A stretch of 64,000 nucleotides of DNA from Orobanche coerulescens (taxonomy: Eukaryota; Streptophyta; Magnoliopsida; Lamiales; Orobanchaceae). Below the pieces are notes generated by a model. That model was not told where the DNA came from. It was given only the letters and a program-made list of their open reading frames with translations, and searched no databases. Where the stretch lies: positions 124,001-188,000 of the forward strand of contig JAWKAU010000227.1 in the NCBI GenBank assembly GCA_033398695.1, in the 5' to 3' direction. This document shows, one piece after another, positions 57,318 through 64,000 of this stretch (position 1 is its first letter; each line of letters opens with the position of its first letter). The position numbers and the translations under genes are program-made.

Positions 57318-58642
57318 CCGTCTTGGCTTGGCTATCTGAGCTTCTCTGCTCTTGCCTCGGGATTTTCTCTTGGTGCTATTTCGGTTGAGTTAGCGCTTGC
57401 CATGCTGCTGTAGGCATCAATCGAATGCTTCCTCAACGTCATTAATAGCAGACTTCAATTTTAGGAGCTCATCACAGGCTGTCTCTCGCATCGATCAAGT
57501 TCCTTACCAACATCATACAGTGCTTTCACTACGTCCTGAAGGGACTCGGTGCGTGGAGATAAAGGGTTCGTGTCTTTTGAATCCTCTAATTAATTATGTT
57601 GACTGAGAACCACATTGTGATGAGGGCATCGTGGTTTGTCATCGGCAGAAACCGTCATCGGAACCACATTTGGAGCTCACGGAGATGGGAGATGTAGGGG
57701 CATCTTGAGTTGGAGCGTCGAGAGGTCTTTGTTGGTTCGATCTCGCGATAAGGGGACTCATTCCTCTCGTTTGGAATGATCATCGAAGTGGAAGTACGGG
57801 AGGACTCAATCCTCCTCTGACTCCCGGCTTCCGTTTGCTCGGAAGAGGAGTGATTCCTCTTAGAGGATGGTGCGAGCTTCTTCTTTATGATGCGAGGCAG
57901 TGCATTTGCTGTTCGGGAAGCTGTTCTTTGTCTGAGGGAGGTGAATCCTCTTGTATGTCTTGACCGACTTCTGTTGAGGGTAGGGGACTGATGTCTTTCG
58001 GAGGTCCCCTGACCCTATTGGTCTTGCATTCGAGCCATTTCTCCTTCCCTCGCCTCTTCGCGGATGATCCTTAGACCGACCTGTAGAGCATCGTCATTGG
58101 CGTCTGATTTGGGGTCGGACTTGTCATTTGTCAAAAGGATCTTTGTCATCTGAGTGAGACTTTCCTTTCAATCGAGCCTTCTCTTTTGTCAGGTAGTTAT
58201 TTGAAATCAGTTCACGGCAAAATTTATTCTCTCATTGAATCAAGATTTTGATATTGTGGGTGTCCACGACCTCCAGAATGAAACATTCTTAGGGTCACTC
58301 GAGATAGGCATACGCCTGGACATCTACAGTGACCGTTGTAGCCACTGTAGCCTTATCCTTAGAAGCTTTCTTTAGCTTCTTCTTCACATTCTTTGTAGCA
58401 TGTGGTGATTTGCTATCGGAGATATTTCTTCCTTTTCTTCTTCTCTTCACTCGTAGCCTTGGCATTGACGTCCCTAGGGTCACTCGAGATAGGCATACGC
58501 CTGGGATGAGGCCTGCTAACAATCGATCTGTCCTTGTTGTAGGCGGTGGGCTTGGTCCCATCTATAAATTTTCTGTGCCAATCTTCTTGGCATCACGATC
58601 TATGACACACCACAACGAGTGAGAAAGTAAATGAGGATGATG
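57318..58642 (-). pseudogene. Middle of the env-like region, heavily broken
   Basis: The minus strand has a Lys-rich piece (KRRRKGRNISDSKSPHATKN, about 58500-58420) and short frames separated by stops. A 28-bp word (gggtcactcgagataggc, then atacgcctgg) occurs at 58292-58319 and again at 58479-58506, in direct orientation. No domain can be named. Confidence 0.4.
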
Positions 58643-59412
58643 TCAGCGATTTTTACGAGTTCCCAACCTAGCGGCCTCTTCTGTATCCTTTCGATACAAT
58701 CGGCACCAATTCACCCTTTCGCGGACATGATGGCTACCATCATCCAGCGAAGGTTCATGCACATTTGAGCGATCGATCCGGTTCTCAATAACTCGGCGGC
58801 AAAAAGCGTGGAGATAAGCGTGCGGAAGGCAAAACTTCTTCTTGTGGCATGATGGGTGGGCGTTTTTATCCGAACCGTCGCCTATGAACGGCCCAGTGGC
58901 CGTTAACAGTTCTTCCGACCCTAAGGTCTCAAGTTCCTCCATTTTCGAGGCCATGAGAAGACGGCTGAACAAATTTTCCAGTTCTGGTTCACGGAGATTT
59001 TGATTCCTTGAGCAGTAGCGGTGATGTCGAAACATCTCCTCCTCTTTTGAGAAAAGAACTTGAGAGAGGCACCTAGATAGAATTCTTCAACAATACGCTC
59101 ATGTACAAATCGGCATATGGCTTCCAAGGCGGTACAAGCCTTGTTGTTTGATTCTGGACACAACCAGTTCCATCCCATCGACATCATCAGGTTCAGTGTG
59201 AACTCTTTCCATGACGACAGATCTAGCGAAGATACGCACGTCACTGATTGATTCCTTCTTCTCAGTGCAGAGAGGAAATGCAGCAAGTTGCCATTTGATT
59301 TGCATAAAAAGGTTTGAAGAAACAAAGAAATCGGTAACTGCGAGAAAGTTTGTAGGCTGTTTGCTCTTGACTCCTTTAATATTGCGAAAGCATAAAGAGT
59401 CGAAGGAAGCAA
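58643..59412 (-). pseudogene. Env-like or plant-transposon-protein remnant, N-terminal piece
   Basis: Reading through several frames on the minus strand: MQIKWQLAAFPLCTEKKESI (59305), MERVHTEPDDVDGMELV, then RFVHERIVEEFYLGASLKFF and CFDITATAQGIKISVN, then ELENLFSRLLMASKMEELE, GPFIGDGSDKN and KKKFCLPHAYLHAFCRRVIE. The 'ERIVEEFYLG ... RCFDITATAQGIKISV' pattern resembles the conserved region of plant transposon-associated env-like proteins. At least two frameshifts make it non-functional. The family call is tentative. Confidence 0.45.
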
Positions 59413-60015
59413 GATCTGATCCTTTTATATTGTGCGAGGAAGATTAGGTTACATACGGTGAGCAGTCGGATTTAAGGAATGGGAGCCGTCTTTTAAAATA
59501 ACGAACAAGATGAACTTAGAGTAACTTGTCGTCTTATCCATCTGTTTTGAAATGATAAGCTGGTCCCACTTGCCGGTTCATATTTCCTCATTGCAAGCAG
59601 CGGTTTGAATCATTAATATTGCGGTGTTAGAGGTAATAAAGTCCGGATGTCGGTTAAAGCATTAAATTTGAATTTTAAAAGCAGGCACGTGGACTAAAAA
59701 TGTTTTGATACGAATAGAATAATACTATAATGTTAATTGGCGTCTCACGGTGTATGTGTTGTATCATGAATAATCTGACTTCTCCCTTAAAGGTACATAC
59801 ATGATTGATTCTTACATCAATATTTGGATTATCTTTGTATTCATGGGTAAATCTTGTATTCCCTCTTAATTAATGCACACGTCAGCCTATTAAGGTTTTG
59901 TACCTTTTTTCTACAGTAAGATTAACGTTCAGAGTGTATAATTAATTAACGGTGGATACTGTATTCTTGGCTCTTGCATCATTCCCCCTCAATTGATGAG
60001 TAAAAGCGTAAAAAC
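59413..60015. other. Non-coding DNA between copia pol and the env-like region
   Basis: On the minus strand a purine tract ttgagggggaatg lies just after the pol stop (about 59998-59986). Sireviruses are known to carry polypurine tracts downstream of pol. No other feature. Confidence 0.45.
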
Positions 60016-60490
60016 TTACAGGGAGTCAGACTGTAGCATTCCCAATTCTTGTCGAAGCATACAAAATCTGGTTGTGCTGAGAGGTTTTGTAAAGAAGTCG
60101 GATAACTGAATATCTGTATGAATCTTCTCGATCCGAACATCCTTATTCTCAACATGATTCCTGATGAAGTGATGCTTCATATCAATATGCTTAGTTCGCG
60201 AGTGCAATACAGGATTGTGCGTTATTGCAATTGCACTCATGCTATCGCACATTATCGGTGTTTCTGCGTGCGATTCCATAATCTTGTAGGCTTCTTTGTT
60301 GCATCCATAGAATCTGCATCTGACAACTTCCAGTGACATAGTACTCTAACTCGGATGTAGAAGCGAGTTGACCAATTGTTTTTCTTGAACCATGACACAA
60401 GTCTAGGTCGAAAGTGATAAGTGCCACTTGTACTCTTCTATCGACTTACGACCAGAGATCAGTCATTGTGACAAATCGAATCCCCTTCCT
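60016..60490 (-). pseudogene. Ty1/copia RNase H remnant
   Basis: The intact C-terminal frame (60339-60016) reads ETPIMCDSMSAIAITHNPVL, HSRTKHIDMKHHFIRNHVEN and IQLSDFFTKPLSTTRF, the highly conserved end of copia RNase H. Upstream in shifted frames are SRKTIGQLASTSELEYYVTG and ILWMQQRSLQDYG. Around 60460-60420, PKEGIRF precedes a TAG. The enzyme degrades RNA in RNA-DNA hybrids. Element D interrupts the gene on its upstream side at 60495. Confidence 0.88.
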
Positions 60491-60494
60491 TAGG

Positions 60495-62313
60495 TGTAAC
60501 ACCCCCAAGATATTCGAGGTATATTACGGTCTTGTGAATCCCTATATAGGACCCACCAGTGAAACGACATCATACTCATCGACTCACATAAGCAGCAGGA
60601 CAATACCATGTCATAAAGGCGCCAAAGCAGAACAATCCACCGGTTCATTCGGCCGTCGATATAACATCATCATCAACCTGACATAATAAGCAACAATACA
60701 ATCGAGCGAACAAGACCCCTTTAGGTACTCGAGTACAACTATTAGTTGAAACCACAAAAGACAAAAGGTAAAATACACCAAAACTTCACTCGTGAACAAT
60801 CATCACGCCGGCCATCATCCAGTGTCTTGGTCAGTAGCAGCTCGTCTCGATGATCGACTGAAATTCATAAAGCGAATTTCCCGAAGCGGGTCCCCGGAGG
60901 AGTTAGCAATTACGCTAGTACAAGTAACGGATGAGCGACTTACATCTTACACATATAGTAATGCATGCGATTCGAAAACATAGTTCCAAAATACTCATTT
61001 AGAAATGCCAATGATCAAACCACATTTGTAAAAATGCACCACAATTAACCGCGGACCCACGGCCGTGGATCCCTGCCAGAGACCGTCGGATCTAACCCGG
61101 TGGTTAAAAGCAAGCTCGCGGTCCCACGGCCGTGGAACCCTACGAGACCCCGTCGAGTCTAACCCATGATGAGCATACACACACACACAATTTCTCATAC
61201 AAAACTACTATGTCAAGATCGTAAGTTCACAAGGGTACTTGCCTCGATTAAATAGGCGATGACACGAGCGGAGCGGAAGGATCAAGCACAACCACGAGGC
61301 AAGCGAGAATGAACCTAACGATTCGAATAGCACAATGACAACCACTTCTAAGCGATTATGGAAATGGAATACACCGGAAACGCCTACGATTCATGTATAT
61401 TCATACAAAAATAACAACGAGGAGGACCACAACCAAACCCTCTCGAATCATAAAAATCCACAAAATATCCATGAATCCGTAGGAAAACTAACGATACTAA
61501 CAATATTAATCGTATACATCATGAATCCACCAGCAAGCGGAACTAATCGGAAGAAAATCCCAAAACCCCCAAATTAATCGAAATAGGGTTTTAGAACATT
61601 ACCTTTGGAGATTCAAGAACTAAGATCCGTAGAACACGCGTTAGATTGATTATCAGAGCCTCACAAAGAAAGAAATGATGAAAATCGACACCGGATGAAG
61701 AACTCTCCCCCTCTATATCCTCTCTCTCGCGATGCGGTGGAAAAATGGGGAAGGAGGCAGCCGATCTCGTCTAATAAGGGCAGTCTGCATGATGCAGCCG
61801 TGTGCCGCGGCACGGCGAAGTGTGCCGCGGCACTGGCCGAAAACTTACTCCCGGGTTTTAGCATTGTGCCGCGGCACGGCTGCGTGTGCCGCGGCACACA
61901 GTCTGATTGGGTTTTGGTCGCGGAAGACACACGAGTGTGCCGCGGCACCGGACAGTGTGCGCGGCCTTTGGCAGCGTGCCGCGGCACGGATGGGTGTGCC
62001 GCGGCACCAGTCTGGTGCAGACCAACATTTGGAGAAATTTGTGTGCCGCGGCGCACCTTATCTTGCGGCCCACACCCCCTTTTGGGTCCCAAAATGATAA
62101 AAATGATTCGGAAGAGAATAAAGCGATAGGAATCAATATTTGGGGACTAATAACACGAAATGGATCACGGCAACCCGAAGCGGCGATTCGCACAACAATA
62201 ACAAGAATATAGTTCAACGGTTTGACGGAAGGACACGGCTTGAAAAGTACACGAGGTCACTACGATCGAAATACACAGCGAAAATACAAGGGAAAGAAAA
62301 TACGGATATTACA
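60495..62313 (-). repeat. Element D 3' LTR
   Basis: On the minus strand it begins TGTAATATCCGTAT (62313) and ends GGGGGTGTTACA (60495). R/U5 tracks element A (for example gattcatgatgtatacgat, tatgaatatacatgaatcg). Two perfect CCACGGCCGTGG palindromes lie in the tandem U5 units (61057-61068, 61124-61135), where A has imperfect ccacggaggtgtgg. Confidence 0.9.
61795..62075 (-). promoter_or_regulatory. Element D U3 GCCGCGGC palindrome array
   Basis: Eight GCCGCGGC cores in about 260 bp, including perfect TGTGCCGCGGCACA at 61885-61898. On the minus strand it is preceded by cattttgggaccc and a gggggtgtg word, as in element B. No clear TATA box follows, unlike A and B. Confidence 0.75.
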
Positions 62314-62349
62314 TTCTACCCCTCTAAAAATAAGTTTCGTCCGAAACTT
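62314..62349 (-). promoter_or_regulatory. Stem-loop and polypurine tract of element D
   Basis: On the minus strand AAGTTTCGGACGAAACTT (62349-62332; loop one base shorter than in A, B and C) and then agaggggtagaa abut the LTR start. Confidence 0.8.
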
Positions 62350-64000
62350 AAGAAACAAACAACTCGGGTACCTAGCACGCATGCTATCCTCGGTTTCCCA
62401 AGTTGCTTCCTCGACACCATGTCTCGACCACTTGCACCTTGACCAAAGGTATGGTCTTATGCCTCAATCGTTTCTCACGATGTTCCAAAATCTTCAAGGG
62501 CGCTCCTCAAAAGTAATATCTTGACAATATCAATCTCGCCATAATCGATGGCGTGACTAGGATCAGGACATATTTCCTCAAGTGGGAAATATGGAAAGCA
62601 TATGAACATGACTCAAGGCGGAGGTAACGCCAAGCAGTACGCCAATTCACCGACTCGCTCGAGAACCTCAAAGGGTCGATAAATCTCGGACTCGGCTTTC
62701 CTTTCTTCCCGAAGCGAAAAACTCCTTTCGTCGGCGACACCTTTAGCAAAGCGTGGTCTCTACCTCGAATTCCAAGGTCGGCGACGGACGTCGGCATCGA
62801 CTTACGCCGACTCTGGGCGATCGACATCGTTCTCGAATTAACTCTATCTTAGCCTCGTCTCTAAAATGACATCCGGCTCGGTCCCGACCAAATCGGACGC
62901 CTCATTCCAACAAATCGGTGATCGACATCGCCGCCCGTAAAGTGCCTCATACGGTGCCATCCGAATCGGCGCGTGCCAAGCTGTTGTTGTCGTGAATTCA
63001 ATCGGCAAATGTTCCTCCCGGTCACTACTCGATCGAGCACGGAGCCGCGCAGCAAGTCCTCGAGCGTCTGGATAGTGCGCTCAGATTGTCCATCATTTGG
63101 GGATGGAAAGAGGTACTCAAATGTAAGCGGGTACCCAACGCCTTATGCACACTTTGCGGAAGTGCGATACAAAGCGGCCGTCACGATCCGAAACAATAGA
63201 CTTGAAGTGCCGTGAAGTCTCACAATCTGCACGATAAACACACGAGCTAACTTCTCAGGGCCCCAAGTGTCGCTTGATGCCCGAGAAAATGTCCGACTTG
63301 GTGAGACGATCGACAATCACCCACACCATATTCATGCCCGACCTCGATCTCGGCGGACTCGTAATGAAATCCGTCGATATATCTTCCCATTTCCATTACG
63401 GAGCAGGAAGTAGCGCAATAACCCGGCCCGGTGATGCTCGATTTTGACACTGCGACAAGTCAAACATCTCGCTACAAGCATGCGACCTCATCCTTCATAT
63501 CATTCCACGAAATTCCTTCTTAAGTCCTTGTACATCTTACTCGGAACCGGGATAAGCGGAGTAAGGTGTAGCATGGGCCTCATAAAATACTCTGTCTCAA
63601 CTCGAGTCATTCGGCACACAAAGCCGACTCTGGAATCTCAAAACACCATCCTCGTGAATCACAAATCCGGGAGACTTTCCTTTAAGAGCGTTCTCTCGGA
63701 TTTGAGTAATCATCGGATCCTCTAAGCGCTTGACTTAATTTCATCGATCAAAGGCAGCGAAACCTCAAGCACGAAGTTGCCGGCGGCTCGAGCAACAAAA
63801 CTTCAACATCTAACTCGATTAACGATCGCGAAGCTCGGCGAGGCGTAAGGATCTCAAGCGATCGCAATGCAATCGTTTTCCGACTCGGCGTCGGCCACGG
63901 CGTTCGCCTTGCCGGATGATAAAGGATTTCGAGTCATAATCCTTAATCAACTCCAACCACCTCCTCTGCCTCATATTGATTCCCGTGAGTAAATATGTAT
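62350..64000 (-). pseudogene. Element D integrase and RNase H remnant
   Basis: On the minus strand from the window edge: RNase H end with NMRQ and [10 protein letters not shown] words (about 63975-63940) and a YHPGKANAV-like stretch (63920). Integrase follows with FHEWNDMK- and CLTCR-like text (63500-63450), [17 protein letters not shown] text in a shifted frame (63340), a LVGTEPDVIL-like stretch (62890-62860), VSPTKGVFRFGKKGKPSPRF (62750-62690), and the C-terminal region homologous to A 12061-12333. The many one-base gaps give no continuous frame. The RT lies outside the window. Confidence 0.8.

Larger units (their letters stand above)
51785..60494 (-). mobile_element. Sirevirus-like Ty1/copia remnant
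   Basis: Read on the minus strand, the order is RNase H end of pol (60490-60016), an env-like region (59450-56757), then a 3' LTR ending GTGGCCAACA at 51785. This order (pol, extra ORF, LTR) is typical of the Sirevirus (SIRE/Maximus) group. The copy is interrupted by element D in pol, by hAT-3 in the LTR and by a LINE tail (about 55290-56215). Its 5' half lies beyond element D, outside the window. Confidence 0.72.
60495..64000 (-). mobile_element. Element D: Ty3/gypsy retrotransposon, partial (runs off the window)
   Basis: A minus-strand element whose 3' LTR (60495-62313) is followed by a purine tract, stem-loop, integrase and RNase H remnants up to the window end. The left target copy would be TTAGG (60490-60494). 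The other end is outside. The internal part and R/U5 are very close to element A. The central U3 is not A-like: it carries the GCCGCGGC palindrome and flanking text of element B. Coding DNA shows the same dense one-base gaps as A. Confidence 0.9.

Noticed and set aside
1..64000. tRNA, rRNA and other structured RNA genes
   Set aside because: Looked for tRNA-like arms and rRNA words on both strands. None could be supported.

Overview
This is a repeat-dense stretch of a flowering-plant nuclear genome, probably a eudicot. The evidence is plant-type Ty3/gypsy LTR elements primed by initiator Met-tRNA, a Sirevirus-like Ty1/copia remnant, several hAT transposons with BED finger, DUF659 or hATC domains, a plant LINE tail, and the last three exons of an aspartyl aminopeptidase gene. 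There are no bacterial operons and no rRNA, tRNA or CRISPR signals. The species cannot be named from this sequence.

Layout, left to right. 744-4289: complete hAT element (hAT-1) with TIRs, a near-perfect 8-bp target duplication and a decayed minus-strand transposase. 5017-17003: second hAT (hAT-2) with a perfect 8-bp target duplication, split inside its hATC domain by Ty3/gypsy element A (5720-14217, target duplication CATAT). 17012-22199: AT-rich DNA with a MITE-like element, a duplicated coding-like block and copies of a repeat carrying CGTGCGATGCAC. 22200-31559: element B, a non-autonomous LTR retrotransposon with very large LTRs and only a zinc-knuckle gag ORF (target duplication TGTTT). 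31560-38200: AT-rich DNA with a MITE inserted in a GA microsatellite and an old LTR-element fragment. 38903-39653: 3' exons of aspartyl aminopeptidase, the only recognisable host gene. 39940-42430: small TIR elements and microsatellites. 42959-51699: Ty3/gypsy element C (target duplication ATATA), inserted in an older related LTR (E). 51785-60494: minus-strand Sirevirus-like remnant (LTR, env-like region, RNase H), itself hit by a small hAT (hAT-3, 52546-54277) and a LINE tail (about 55290-56215). 60495-64000: minus-strand Ty3/gypsy element D, inserted in the Sirevirus pol gene and running off the window.

The gypsy elements A, B, C and D share LTR ends (TGTAATATCC...GGTGTTACA). A, B and C have a TGGTATC-type primer site, and all four have a short stem-loop just before the polypurine tract. 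The most striking pattern is that every one carries in U3 an array of a CG-rich perfect palindrome whose sequence differs by family: TATCGGCCGATA in A, TGTGCCGCGGCACA in B and D, TTACGGCCGTAA in C, TACGGCCGTA in E. D is a mosaic, with A-like LTR ends and R/U5 but a B-like U3 block. C sits inside the palindrome-bearing U3 of E. Element A has nearly identical LTRs yet its genes are full of small indels in GC-rich stretches. That suggests either assembly error or very rapid indel decay. Element C instead shows LTR substitutions and nonsense codons.
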